33,949 nucleotides of DNA from Desulfobacula sp. (GCA_013792075.1 VMSR01000101.1:1-33949), one strand, 5' to 3'; counted from the stretch's first letter, positions 24,405-33,093 are shown. Numbers and translations: made by a program. The notes: generated by a model from the letters alone, not told the origin.

Positions 24405-26219
24405 ATGGCACAGGTAATTTCCGACCGCAGGGATATCGAATTTGTGCTGCACGAGCAGCTAGAGGCAGAAAATTTATCAAAACTCCATGAAGGCTTTGCA
24501 GATTTTAATAAAAAAACCATTGATCTGATCATTTCCGAAGCAAAAAACTTTGCCGTCAAAGAGATGCTGCCGACCAGCAAGGAAGGGGATGAGCAGGGCT
24601 GCACCCTTGAAAACGGTAAGGTGACCACACCCCAATCCTTCAAACGCCTGTTTGATTTGTTCAATGAAGGCGAATGGCTGGCCCCCACGGAAGATCCCCA
24701 ATGGGGCGGTCAGGGGATGCCCAGAACCGTTGCGTCTGCTGCTGCCGAATATTTCAACGGTGCCAACTATCCGTTTATGATGTACCCGGGACTGACCCAG
24801 GGAGCCGGCCACCTGGTTGAACATTTCGGCACCCAGGAACAAAAAGACATCTACCTGAAAAATATGTATACAGGCAAATGGACCGGCACCATGCTGCTGA
24901 CCGAACCGGGTGCCGGCTCCGATGTGGGTGCGCTGACCACCAAAGCTGTGCCCAATGGGGACGGCACCTATACGATTACCGGTGAAAAAATATTTATTTC
25001 CGGTGGCGAACATGACCTGACCGAAAACATCATCCATCCGGTTCTTGCCCGCATTGAAGGGGCGCCTGCCGGCACCAAGGGTATCTCTTTATTCCTGGTT
25101 CCCAAATTCAGGGTTAATGCCGACGGCACCCCCGGGGAATTCAATGATGTCATCTGCACCGGAATTGAACACAAAATGGGAATCCATGGCAACAGCACCT
25201 GTTCTCTGTCCCTGGGTTCCAAGGGCAATTGCATCGGCACCCTTTTGGGAGAAGCCAACAAGGGCATGAAAGCCATGTTCCTGATGATGAATGCCGCCCG
25301 CCTTTTGGTGGGATTCCAGGGTTTTGCCTGCGCCACAACCGCCTATATGTATGCCCTTGACTATGCCAGAAACAGGGTCCAGGGCAAGGACCTTACCCAA
25401 TTCATGAACCCGGATGCCCCCTCCGTATCTATCTTCCGTCACCCGGATGTCAGACGCCAGCTCATGATGATGAAGGTCAATGTGGAAGGCATCAGATCCC
25501 TTCTGTATTTTGTCATGTTCTGCTCGGATATGGCAAAAGTGGCCCCCACCCAGGCGGAAAAAGACAAATACCAGGGCATTGTCGAGGTTTTGACACCCAT
25601 TGCCAAAGGCTATGTCACAGACCGGTCCTTTGAGGTCTGCAGCCAGGGTATGCAGGTATACGGCGGATATGGCTTCATCGAAGAATATCCCATGGCCCAG
25701 CTTTTACGCGACTGCCGCATCACTCTGATTTACGAAGGTACCAACGGTATCCAGGCCATGGATCTGCTGGGCCGCAAACTGGGCCTGAACAAGGGCAAAC
25801 CCATCATGGATTTGTTCGGCGAAATGCAGAAAACCGTTGCGACAGCCAAAGGGATTCCCGCACTTGAAAAACTGGCCGTCAAGGTGGAAGAGGTGATGAA
25901 CAAACTGGCAGAAGTTGCCATTCACATGGGCCAGACCGCCATGTCAGAAAAAGCGCTTGCAGCCTTTGCCAATGCCCATCCCTTCCAGGATGCCACAGGA
26001 GACGCCACCATGGCATGGATGCTGCTCTGGAGGGCCACAGTGGCTGCCCAGAAGCTTGAAAAGGCCAAGAAAAAAGACATCCCCTTTTACCAGGGCATGA
26101 TCTTATCCCTCCAGTTCTATGTGGAAACCCAATTGCCCATTACCTTGGGCAGATTTGCAGCGTTGATGAACACAAGCTCCGTGGCTGTGGACATTGAGGA
26201 TACCATGTTCCCCAGCTAA
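24405..26219 (+). CDS. Acyl-CoA dehydrogenase, large (about 600-residue) DmdC-like type
   Basis: A 604-residue FAD-dependent dehydrogenase that oxidises an acyl-CoA to the enoyl-CoA. The central segments MLLTEPGAGSDVGAL and TYTITGEKIFISGG are FAD/substrate-binding signatures. The catalytic base is predicted as Glu444 in IYEGTNGIQAMDLLGRK, and QVYGGYGFIEEYPMAQLLRD lies just before it. The length and the extra C-terminal helical domain (about residues 470-600) place it with the long group that includes 3-methylmercaptopropionyl-CoA dehydrogenase (DmdC) and similar enzymes; chain length and substrate cannot be read off. AGGAGG lies 10 nt before the ATG. It is monocistronic, with a strong terminator behind it. 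No electron-transfer flavoprotein genes are nearby. Confidence 0.93.
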   Translation: MAQVISDRRDIEFVLHEQLEAENLSKLHEGFADFNKKTIDLIISEAKNFAVKEMLPTSKEGDEQGCTLENGKVTTPQSFKRLFDLFNEGEWLAPTEDPQWGGQGMPRTVASAAAEYFNGANYPFMMYPGLTQGAGHLVEHFGTQEQKDIYLKNMYTGKWTGTMLLTEPGAGSDVGALTTKAVPNGDGTYTITGEKIFISGGEHDLTENIIHPVLARIEGAPAGTKGISLFLVPKFRVNADGTPGEFNDVICTGIEHKMGIHGNSTCSLSLGSKGNCIGTLLGEANKGMKAMFLMMNAARLLVGFQGFACATTAYMYALDYARNRVQGKDLTQFMNPDAPSVSIFRHPDVRRQLMMMKVNVEGIRSLLYFVMFCSDMAKVAPTQAEKDKYQGIVEVLTPIAKGYVTDRSFEVCSQGMQVYGGYGFIEEYPMAQLLRDCRITLIYEGTNGIQAMDLLGRKLGLNKGKPIMDLFGEMQKTVATAKGIPALEKLAVKVEEVMNKLAEVAIHMGQTAMSEKALAAFANAHPFQDATGDATMAWMLLWRATVAAQKLEKAKKKDIPFYQGMILSLQFYVETQLPITLGRFAALMNTSSVAVDIEDTMFPS

Positions 26220-26268
26220 TTTTTTCAAAAACCTAAAGTTATAGAATCAGCTTCTTTTCTTTTTTTGG

Positions 26269-26307
26269 GGCTGCCGGCAACCTTTATTGCCGGCAGCCTT
26301 TTTTTTT
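26269..26307 (+). terminator. Intrinsic terminator after the acyl-CoA dehydrogenase gene
   Basis: A perfect 12-bp stem (GGCTGCCGGCAA at 26269-26280 with 26287-26298), a 6-nt loop and nine T (26299-26307), 49 bp after the stop codon. This is a textbook Rho-independent terminator on the plus strand. Confidence 0.93.
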
Positions 26308-26390
26308 GTATTGAACATCTGGCGGTTTGTGATTATATTCTGGGTCTTGAAATAACCCAATAAAATAAAGACAAACCGGACCCCTTTGCA

Positions 26391-28643
26391 ATGAACACAA
26401 GAGAACCCGACCATTTAAACCTGTTATGCGACATGGGGGAACTGACCACCATTGTAACGGGAAACTCGGATATTGAAACCTTTCTTGCAAGCAGCGCAGC
26501 CCTGGTTGCCCAGCACCTGAAAGCCCATGTCTGCTCCATTTATCTGTTTGAGGCAATGGAAAACCGCCTGGTTTTGAGGGCCACCCAGGGATTGAACCCA
26601 AAAGCCGTAAACACGGTAACAATGAAACCCGGAGAAGGCTTGGTGGGAGTGTGCTTTGAAAAAAGCACCATCATCCGTGAAGGCAATGCGACCCAAAATC
26701 CGGTTTTTAAATATTTTGACAACGCCGGAGAGGACCCCTTTAATTCGTTTCTCTGTGTGCCCATCTGCAGCGGCATAGAAAAAATAGGGGTATTGGTTGT
26801 TCAACACAGAGAACTGGACCATTTTACCCTGTTTGATGAACGGGCACTGAGAACCGCCATGACCCAGCTTGCCGGTGCCATTGAAAATGCACGTTTCTTA
26901 ATGGAACTGGGCCCGGACAAAACCTCTGGACCCCAGCCGGGGTTACCGCCGTTTATCAAGGGGGAACCTGCCGGCACCGGCTCTGCCGAAGGGCAAATCC
27001 TTTTCCCAAACCAGAATAGAAAATCTTTGTTATACGGACCCGATCCGTCCCCGTCCCTGTATACGAAAGCAGATTTTACGGCTGCCATCGAAAGAACGTC
27101 CGAAGAACTGAAATCTCTTCAGGAAAGGTTTGCCAGACGCCTGCCGGAAAGCGCTTCCCTGATTTTCACCGCCCATTTTATGATTTTAAAGGATAAAAAT
27201 TTTACCGGCCGGATGAAACAGCTCATGGATGAAGGCCAGGGACCTATTTCGGCCGTAAAAGAAGTGGCACAAAAATATATTGACCTGTTCTCGTGCAGTC
27301 CCCATGCCTATATGCAGGAAAAAGCCGTGGATGTGGAAGATTTAACGATCCGGATCCTGGCCAATTTTCAGGACCCAGCCACCCGAAGAAAAGCCGGCAA
27401 AGGCAGTATTGCCGTAGCAACCGAAATTTACCCCTCGGATATCCTCAAGCTGGTGGCAGACGGAATAAAGGGAATCATACTTGTGGGCGGCGGGGTCACC
27501 TCCCATGTGACCATCCTGTCCCGGTCCCTTCAGATTCCCCTGATCATTGCCGATGATCCCCGACTGCTGGACCTTCCGCCCGAGACCCGACTGCTTGTTG
27601 ATGCCACCCAGGGCAATATTTATTTCAACCCGGACCCCGACACCCTGGCCCTGTTTAAAACCAAACACCAGACTGAAAAACAGATCAAGACCCAGGCCAT
27701 GGCTGAGCAAACCTTCAGCCGGGACAAACAAAAGGTCACCCTGCTGGCAAATATCAACCTGCTGAGTGAAATCCATCTGGCCAAAGCGCTCAAGGCAGAA
27801 GGGGTCGGCCTCTACCGGACCGAATTCCCTTTTTTAATCCGGACCGGGTTCCCCTCGGAAGCCGAACAATACCTGATTTATAAACAATTGTTCGAGCAGA
27901 TGGACGGCGCCCTGACAACGGTGAGAACCCTGGATGCAGGCGGAGAAAAAAACCTTTCCTATTCCGGGTTTACAAAAGAGGCAAACCCGGAGCTTGGCCT
28001 TCGGTCCATTCGGTTTTCACTCAAACACAGGGAGGTATTTGAGACCCAAATCCGGGCAATTTTACGGGCTGCCCAGGACAAGGACAATATCCGCCTCATG
28101 TTTCCTTTGATATCTTCCATTGATGAATTTATGGACGCCAGGCAAATCGTGTCAGACTGCAGCCAAAACCTTGATCTGGAAGGAATTGGCCACAACAAAC
28201 ATCTTAAGATAGGCATGATGATCGAGCTGCCCGCAGTCCTTAGCACCATTGATGAATTTGCAGAAATGGCTGATTTTTTTGCCATCGGCACCAATGATTT
28301 TGTCCAGTATATGACCTGCGCGGACCGGACCAACAAACTGGTGGCTGATTACTATATCCCCTATCACCCGGCAGTCAACAGCGGCATTGAGACCATCGTA
28401 AAAGCGGCCATCCGCCACGGCATTGATGTTTCCGTTTGCGGAGAAATGGCCCATGACCCGGACCATATCCCCTTTCTTCTGGGGGTGGGCATCCGTACCC
28501 TGAGTGTGGATCCCCAGTTTCTGCCATCGGTTCAGAAGATCATAACAGCCCTTTCCATGGAAGAGGCAACCGCCTATTCCAAAACAATGCTGGCCCAGAC
28601 CCGGGTCAGGGCAGCAGCCCAAATTCTTAAAACCAGACCCTAG
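26391..28643 (+). CDS. ptsP: GAF-domain Enzyme I-like phosphoenolpyruvate phosphotransferase (PtsP type)
   Basis: A 750-residue protein. A GAF domain occupies residues about 10-170. An Enzyme I-type phosphotransferase follows from about 215: N-terminal helical domain, the phosphorylated His372 in GGGVTSHVTILSRS, and a PEP-binding barrel with GLYRTEFPFL, RTLDAGGEK, IGTNDFVQY and the catalytic Cys in VCGEMAHDP. It would transfer phosphate from phosphoenolpyruvate to an HPr-like carrier, in the nitrogen-related or regulatory PTS rather than sugar uptake. Residues about 175-215 are a Pro/Gly-rich linker. No HPr or EIIA gene is in the window, so its partners must be elsewhere. No good ribosome-binding site precedes the ATG at 26391; Met15 (26433) is an alternative. 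It is followed by a convergent gene. Confidence 0.92.
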   Translation: MNTREPDHLNLLCDMGELTTIVTGNSDIETFLASSAALVAQHLKAHVCSIYLFEAMENRLVLRATQGLNPKAVNTVTMKPGEGLVGVCFEKSTIIREGNATQNPVFKYFDNAGEDPFNSFLCVPICSGIEKIGVLVVQHRELDHFTLFDERALRTAMTQLAGAIENARFLMELGPDKTSGPQPGLPPFIKGEPAGTGSAEGQILFPNQNRKSLLYGPDPSPSLYTKADFTAAIERTSEELKSLQERFARRLPESASLIFTAHFMILKDKNFTGRMKQLMDEGQGPISAVKEVAQKYIDLFSCSPHAYMQEKAVDVEDLTIRILANFQDPATRRKAGKGSIAVATEIYPSDILKLVADGIKGIILVGGGVTSHVTILSRSLQIPLIIADDPRLLDLPPETRLLVDATQGNIYFNPDPDTLALFKTKHQTEKQIKTQAMAEQTFSRDKQKVTLLANINLLSEIHLAKALKAEGVGLYRTEFPFLIRTGFPSEAEQYLIYKQLFEQMDGALTTVRTLDAGGEKNLSYSGFTKEANPELGLRSIRFSLKHREVFETQIRAILRAAQDKDNIRLMFPLISSIDEFMDARQIVSDCSQNLDLEGIGHNKHLKIGMMIELPAVLSTIDEFAEMADFFAIGTNDFVQYMTCADRTNKLVADYYIPYHPAVNSGIETIVKAAIRHGIDVSVCGEMAHDPDHIPFLLGVGIRTLSVDPQFLPSVQKIITALSMEEATAYSKTMLAQTRVRAAAQILKTRP

Positions 28644-28664
28644 GCTCCAGGGAAAAAAGCCCCA

Positions 28665-28814
28665 TCAGAAATTAAATTTACCCACAATTTTTTTCAACTG
28701 GGCTGCCTTTCCCAGGTCTGGCATTTTCGCCGATGCCGTGGACGCCTGATCCACAGCCTGGGCGGAAATACTTCTGGCTTTTTCAAAATTTTTTGCCCTT
28801 ATCCGACCAATCCC
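28665..28814 (-). pseudogene. Out-of-frame coding-like extension after the RelE-like gene
   Basis: In the minus-strand frame offset from the RelE-like gene, bases 28814-28665 are open for 49 codons and end in TGA. The reading (NFEKARSISAQAVDQASTAS ... KKIVGKFNF) is amphipathic, Ala/Lys-rich and looks like real protein, but it has no start codon or ribosome-binding site of its own. It overlaps the last codons of the RelE-like gene (28799-28814). The simplest explanation is a frameshift near 28800-28815 that cut off the end of a longer protein; chance cannot be excluded. Confidence 0.35.
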
Positions 28815-29272
28815 TTAAAAACCCGTCGTAACTCCTTCTGTGTTACCTGGGAAAAACCCGGGTTTTCAAAAACATCTTCCATGGGGGCCGGTGTTCCGGA
28901 TATCTGGGCACATTGATTGTCAACACTGTAGATATTCATTTCAAGTTCGGTTTTATGGGGTTTTTTCTTGCTATAATTGTCCAGCCAATTGTCAGAGCTG
29001 TCATGGTCGCCGACAAACAGAACATAGATGATTTTCCTTTCAATGATACAGATCAATCTGAACCCTGCGCCAAGATCAAACTTAAGACAATTTTTCACCC
29101 GCCTGTCTGTTTTTTTTTTCAATAACCCGGCACTGGCCGGGCTGTCTCCTTGGGTCAGGGCCTCAATGATGCGCCTTGCCCTTTGTGCGGCTATGGAACG
29201 GGTTGTTCCCTGTCGTTCAAGCACAGCCAATTGTCGTTCAAATTTGGGATGAACCTGGATCTGTTTCGGCAT
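28799..29272 (-). CDS. RelE-fold protein with C-terminal extension
   Basis: A 157-residue protein. Residues 1-100 look like the RelE/ParE toxin fold: MPKQIQVHPKFERQLAVL, a helical pair, KKKTDRRVKNCLKFDLGAGFRLI and IIYVLFVGDHDSSDNWLDNY. The last resembles the 'VGDHDxxDRWL' strand/helix of RelE-like domains that also occur at the N-terminus of some UvrD-like helicases. Residues 100-157 are an extension (PMEDVFENPGFSQVTQKELRRVF) that ends close to an apparent frameshift. It is not a standard toxin: typical RelE is 85-110 residues and a paired antitoxin gene is missing, the upstream neighbour being an IscA-like gene 17 bp away. The start at 29272 has GGGGGA 6 nt upstream; the earlier ATG at 29329 would overlap the IscA-like gene. 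Toxic activity is not implied. Confidence 0.65.
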   Translation of the reverse strand: MPKQIQVHPKFERQLAVLERQGTTRSIAAQRARRIIEALTQGDSPASAGLLKKKTDRRVKNCLKFDLGAGFRLICIIERKIIYVLFVGDHDSSDNWLDNYSKKKPHKTELEMNIYSVDNQCAQISGTPAPMEDVFENPGFSQVTQKELRRVFKGLVG

Positions 29273-29289
29273 CCTGTTTCCCCCTATCT

Positions 29290-29604
29290 TTATTCGCAGC
29301 AGGACCCGGTATTGTCGAAGGCCTTGCAACCGGAACTCAATTCCAAACTTGAACTGAGATTAAACCCCATACCTGCATAGTCCACTTTAACGGGAGATGA
29401 TTTTTCAAAAAGGGTTTTCTCCATGATATACTCCACACCGCCATGGGTGGACACGGTATCATCCTCTTTTTTTTTATCCAGAGCCATGGCCAGGCTGGGC
29501 CCGCCACACCCCCCATTGTTGAGAAAAATTCTCACCGCCTGAACTTCTTTTCCTTCAAAATAGGCCTTGACCTGTTCCTGGGCTGTTGTGCTTACATCAA
29601 TCAT
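29290..29604 (-). CDS. IscA/HesB-like iron-sulfur protein
   Basis: A 104-residue protein of the HesB/IscA type: Cys33 in NNGGCGGPSLAMALD and C-terminal cysteines Cys93 (SGCKAF), Cys102 and Cys103 (GSCCE). A-type carriers hold an iron-sulfur cluster or iron through one mid-chain and two C-terminal cysteines; here the C-terminal set is spread as C-x8-CC instead of the usual C-x-C, so it is a divergent subgroup. The start at 29604 has AAGGAG 4 nt upstream; the frame opens earlier at 29631 without support. It lies divergent from the hydrogenase operon, which needs many iron-sulfur clusters, and is co-directional with the RelE-like gene. Whether it serves the hydrogenase is unknown. Confidence 0.85.
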   Translation of the reverse strand: MIDVSTTAQEQVKAYFEGKEVQAVRIFLNNGGCGGPSLAMALDKKKEDDTVSTHGGVEYIMEKTLFEKSSPVKVDYAGMGFNLSSSLELSSGCKAFDNTGSCCE

Positions 29605-29811
29605 CTCTCTCTCCTTTGGCTTACCTTCCATTGGGTTGTATGATTATAAAAAACTTAGACGATTAACAAATTGATTATTCTTATGGGATTTATCATTTGC
29701 ATGGAAATTTTTTATACGAGTATTCCCATCTATATCTCCCTGAAATCTTTGATTTTGTCTTTATAGTACTAGTCGATACACTCCGGGAATTTAATCGAAA
29801 TAATCAATTTG

Positions 29812-29860
29812 ATCTGACCTTCCTCCCCGCTCTATTAAAGGAAGATCAGATAGTTATAAT
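29812..29860 (+). promoter_or_regulatory. Candidate promoter and operator of the hydrogenase operon
   Basis: A perfect -10 box TATAAT lies at 29855-29860, 32 bp before the small-subunit ATG. No good -35 box is seen at normal spacing. Instead a 12-bp inverted repeat with one mismatch (ATCTGACCTTCC at 29812-29823, GGAAGATCAGAT at 29840-29851) covers the -35 area, suggesting a regulated promoter. A near-match to a sigma-54 site upstream failed on spacing. Confidence 0.45.
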
Positions 29861-29891
29861 ATGAAATCATAATCATATTTACGGAGGTGAG

Positions 29892-30836
29892 ATGAAAACC
29901 GACCAGAATCCAAAATTTTATGAAAAGCTGGAAGCCAAAGGTGTCTCAAGAAGGGATTTTCTCAAATATTGTACGGCCCTGACGGCATCCATGGGACTGA
30001 GCTATTCCTGTGTGGGGCAAGTGGCCCAGCAGATTGAAAAGGCGGCTTCCAAACCGCGGCCACCCGTTGTATGGCTCCACTTTGGGGAATGCACCGGATG
30101 TTCCGAAGCCTTTTTAAGGACACCGGATGTGGGGGCCATTATCCTGGAAACCATTTCCGTGGAATACCATGAAACCCTGATGGCTGCATCCGGGTTCCAG
30201 GCAGAAGAAAACCTGCACAATGCCGTTGAAAAATACAAGGGCCAGTTTGTCTGTGTGGTTGAAGGTGCCATTGCCACAAATTACAACGGCGCCTACGGCA
30301 AAGTCGCCGACAAAACCTTTCTGGAAATTGCCAGGGAAGTGGTGCCCAATGCCGCTGCCACCCTGGCCATCGGCACCTGTGCGGCTTACGGCGGGGTGGC
30401 TGCCGCAAGCCCCAACCCGGGCGGATATAAAGGCGTTGGCGATGCCCTGGGCATCAGTCCCATCAACCTGCCCGGCTGTCCCATGAATCCCTTGAACCTG
30501 CTGGGAACCATTGTCAAATATCTGAACAAGGAATCCATTGAACTGGACGACCTGGGCAGACCCACCTTTGCCTATGGCGATACCGTCCATGACAACTGCC
30601 CCCGGCTCAAACACTATGAAGAAGGCAATTTTGTGAGCCAGTTCGGATCCAAGGAAGCCGAACTCGGGTATTGTCTCTATCCGATGGGATGCAAGGGTCC
30701 TGAAACCTATAATAATTGTCCGACTGCGAAATTCAATGATGCCACCAGTTTTCCCATCCAGGCGGGGCATCCCTGCATCGGGTGCAGCGAACCTGATTTC
30801 TGGGATACCATGACTCCTTTTTATGAGGAATCATAA
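29892..30836 (+). CDS. hynB: Periplasmic [NiFe] hydrogenase small subunit
   Basis: A 314-residue subunit carrying the electron chain of a group-1 uptake hydrogenase. The twin-arginine signal SRRDFLK is at residues 19-25. Iron-sulfur ligands all fit: proximal [4Fe-4S] Cys67, Cys70, Cys163, Cys196; distal [4Fe-4S] His233, Cys236, Cys261, Cys267; medial [3Fe-4S] Cys276, Cys295, Cys298. There is no C-terminal membrane anchor, so the enzyme should be soluble in the periplasm, as in Desulfovibrio HynAB. Together with the large subunit it oxidises hydrogen and would pass electrons to a periplasmic cytochrome c (none is encoded here). The ATG follows a near-perfect GGAGGTGA site. Only the small subunit has a signal; the large subunit is carried along with it. 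Confidence 0.97.
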   Translation: MKTDQNPKFYEKLEAKGVSRRDFLKYCTALTASMGLSYSCVGQVAQQIEKAASKPRPPVVWLHFGECTGCSEAFLRTPDVGAIILETISVEYHETLMAASGFQAEENLHNAVEKYKGQFVCVVEGAIATNYNGAYGKVADKTFLEIAREVVPNAAATLAIGTCAAYGGVAAASPNPGGYKGVGDALGISPINLPGCPMNPLNLLGTIVKYLNKESIELDDLGRPTFAYGDTVHDNCPRLKHYEEGNFVSQFGSKEAELGYCLYPMGCKGPETYNNCPTAKFNDATSFPIQAGHPCIGCSEPDFWDTMTPFYEES

Positions 30837-30903
30837 AAATTCGCACCATCAACCATTGAATGCTTTGGAATCTCACACCCCCTAACGGTGAAAGGAAATT
30901 ATT

Positions 30904-32541
30904 ATGGGAAAAAAAATAATCATAGATCCGATTACACGGATCGAAGGCCATTTAAGAATAGAAGTCGAAATTGAAAACGGACGTGTAAAAGATGCCTGGA
31001 CCTCGGGCCAGATGTTCCGCGGCATTGAAATGATGCTCCAGGGAAGGGATCCCCGGGATGCCCACCATTTTGTCCAGAGATCCTGCGGGGTCTGTACCTA
31101 TATCCATGCTTTGTCTTCGGTAAGGGCTGTGGAAGATGCCTGCAAGATCGAAATCCCTGAAAATGCCCGTATTATAAGAAATCTGCTCCACGGGGCCCAA
31201 TACCAGCACGATCATATTGTCCATTTCTATCACCTCCACGCCCTGGACTGGGTGGACATTGTCAGCGGTCTTTCAGCCGATCCTGTCAAGACAGCCAAAT
31301 TGTCTGAAAATGTCAGCGGCAGGCCCCAGACAGCGGATTATTTCAGAGAGGTCCAGGCCAAACTTTCCACCTTTGTCAACAGCGGACAATTGGGACCCTT
31401 TAACAATGCATACTGGGGCCATTCTGCCTATAAGCTTCCGGCAGAAGCCAATCTCATGGCCTCCTCCCATTATCTGGAAGCCATCAAACTCCAGGCAAAA
31501 GCCGCCAGAATGCATGCCATTTTCGGCGGCAAGAACCCCCACCCCCAGTCGTTGGTTGTGGGCGGGGTCACCTGTGTGGGAGATCTGACCCCGGAAAGAA
31601 TAGATGAATTCACAGGGATCTGGAAAGAAACCAAGGCCTTTGTGGATGAGGTGTATATTCCGGATATTCTGGCGGTTGCCTCCTTTTATAAGGACTGGGC
31701 AGCCATCGGCGGCAACAACAAAACATATCTGTGTTATGGGGACTTCCCCCAGCAGGGCATCAATGATGACCTGCTGATGCCGGGCGGAGTTCTCATGGGA
31801 GATCTGAATCCGATTCCCGTTGACACCAACAGGATCACAGAAGATGTCACCCGGGCATGGTATGAACGAGGAGAGGCCAAACACCCCTATGAGGGGGAAA
31901 CAAAGCCCATCCAGGGAGAAGTCACCTATAATACAAACGATCAATACTCCTGGATGAAAGCCCCGAGATATGACGGCAAATCAGCTGAAGTAGGTCCCCT
32001 TGCCAGGAATCTTGTGGCATATACCAGCGGCCAGAAAGAAGTAAAGGTACTGGTGGACCATGTATTAAAGACGCTGGGTGTGGGGGTTGATGCCTTGTTC
32101 TCTACCCTGGGCAGAACCGCTGCCAGGGGGATTGAAACCGTTGTGGTGGGCAATGCCATGGGTGGCTGGATTGATACCCTTAAATCCAATATTTCAAGCG
32201 GTGACAAAAAGACCTACCAGCCTTGGGAAATGCCGGACAAGGCCAGGGGATTCGGGCTCAATGATGTGCCAAGGGGCGCTTTGGGCCATTGGATTAACAT
32301 TGAAGGCGGTAAGATCAAAAACTACCAGTATGTGGTGCCCTCCACCTGGAACCTGGGGCCAAGCGACGGGAAGAACCAGAAAGGGCCGGTGGAAAATTCC
32401 CTGATCGGAACCCCCATTGCCGATCCCAAACAGCCCCTTGAGATCTTAAGAACCGTACATTCCTATGACCCCTGTATTGCCTGTGCCGTCCATGTCATTG
32501 ACCCGCACACCAATGAAACCTATAAGGTAAGGGTTATTTAA
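30904..32541 (+). CDS. hynA: [NiFe] hydrogenase large subunit
   Basis: A 545-residue catalytic subunit. The nickel-iron site ligands are Cys61 and Cys64 (RSCGVCTYIHA) and Cys524 and Cys527 (DPCIACAVH). All four are cysteine, so it is a standard rather than a selenocysteine enzyme. After His530 a 15-residue tail (VIDPHTNETYKVRVI) remains, the peptide removed by the maturation protease encoded two features downstream once nickel is inserted. N-terminal IDPITRIEGHLRIEV is the usual family start. The ATG has an AAGGA site 8 nt upstream. It follows the small subunit by 67 bp in one operon. Accessory genes (hypA-F) are not in the window. Confidence 0.97.
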   Translation: MGKKIIIDPITRIEGHLRIEVEIENGRVKDAWTSGQMFRGIEMMLQGRDPRDAHHFVQRSCGVCTYIHALSSVRAVEDACKIEIPENARIIRNLLHGAQYQHDHIVHFYHLHALDWVDIVSGLSADPVKTAKLSENVSGRPQTADYFREVQAKLSTFVNSGQLGPFNNAYWGHSAYKLPAEANLMASSHYLEAIKLQAKAARMHAIFGGKNPHPQSLVVGGVTCVGDLTPERIDEFTGIWKETKAFVDEVYIPDILAVASFYKDWAAIGGNNKTYLCYGDFPQQGINDDLLMPGGVLMGDLNPIPVDTNRITEDVTRAWYERGEAKHPYEGETKPIQGEVTYNTNDQYSWMKAPRYDGKSAEVGPLARNLVAYTSGQKEVKVLVDHVLKTLGVGVDALFSTLGRTAARGIETVVVGNAMGGWIDTLKSNISSGDKKTYQPWEMPDKARGFGLNDVPRGALGHWINIEGGKIKNYQYVVPSTWNLGPSDGKNQKGPVENSLIGTPIADPKQPLEILRTVHSYDPCIACAVHVIDPHTNETYKVRVI

Positions 32542-32554
32542 CTCAAATTTTTTG

Positions 32555-32587
32555 GGGTTCCGGTATGGGTATACCGGAACCCTTTTT
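32555..32587 (+). terminator. Hairpin with T run between hydrogenase large subunit and protease genes
   Basis: A perfect 12-bp stem (32555-32566 with 32571-32582), a GGGT loop and five T. Because the maturation protease gene starts only 14 bp later, this probably works as a partial terminator that sets lower protease expression, rather than as the end of the operon. Confidence 0.8.
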
Positions 32588-32601
32588 CTGTCAGGAAATT
32601 T

Positions 32602-33093
32602 ATGAATGATAATATCACGATTTTAGGGGTGGGGAATACCATATACACAGACGATGGGGTGGGCATCCGGGTGGTGGAACGGCTGGAAAAGGAATATGAT
32701 TTCCCGGACAATGTGCTGGTGGTTGACGGCGGTGTCCTGGGGATCAACCTTTTGGGGGTGATTTCCAATGCCGGCCGTCTGATCGTTGTAGACACGGTTT
32801 TAAATCACGGCAAGCCCGGCGATATCCACCGCCTTGAGCACCATGAGATCCCCAACCGCATCCTTGCCAAAAACTCACTCCACCAGGTGGATCTTATCGA
32901 GGCCCTCACCCTTTGCAATGCCCTGGACCATGTTCCCCAGACAACGATTATCGGGGTGGAACCCAAGGATCTTACCTCCCTTGGTGAACAGCTCACCCCG
33001 GAGATTGCGGCAAAAGTGGATGACCTCATACACAAGACCCTGGAGGAGCTGGTCCGGCTCGGGGGGACATACGCAGCCAAGTGCCAGGGATAG
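32602..33093 (+). CDS. hynC: Hydrogenase maturation protease (HyaD/HybD family)
   Basis: A 163-residue endopeptidase that trims the C-terminal tail of the nickel-loaded large subunit. The metal-sensing residues of HybD (Glu16, Asp62, His93 as I recall) correspond to Asp18 in GNTIYTDDGVG, Asp64 in VVDTVL and His94 in NSLHQVD, so the first is Asp rather than Glu, a known conservative form. GVEPKDL and LTPEIAAKVD are typical later segments. An AGGA site 6 nt upstream precedes the ATG. It is downstream of both hydrogenase subunits, and its substrate is presumably that large subunit. The symbol follows the Desulfovibrio naming and is tentative. Confidence 0.93.
   Translation: MNDNITILGVGNTIYTDDGVGIRVVERLEKEYDFPDNVLVVDGGVLGINLLGVISNAGRLIVVDTVLNHGKPGDIHRLEHHEIPNRILAKNSLHQVDLIEALTLCNALDHVPQTTIIGVEPKDLTSLGEQLTPEIAAKVDDLIHKTLEELVRLGGTYAAKCQG

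Noticed and set aside
28799-29604. A classical RelE toxin-antitoxin pair
   Set aside because: The neighbour is an IscA/HesB-like protein, not a DNA-binding antitoxin, and the RelE-like protein is longer than usual.
29670-29700. Sigma-54-like site (TGGGATTTATCATTTGC) ahead of the hydrogenase genes
   Set aside because: The GG-to-GC distance is one base too long for a -24/-12 promoter.
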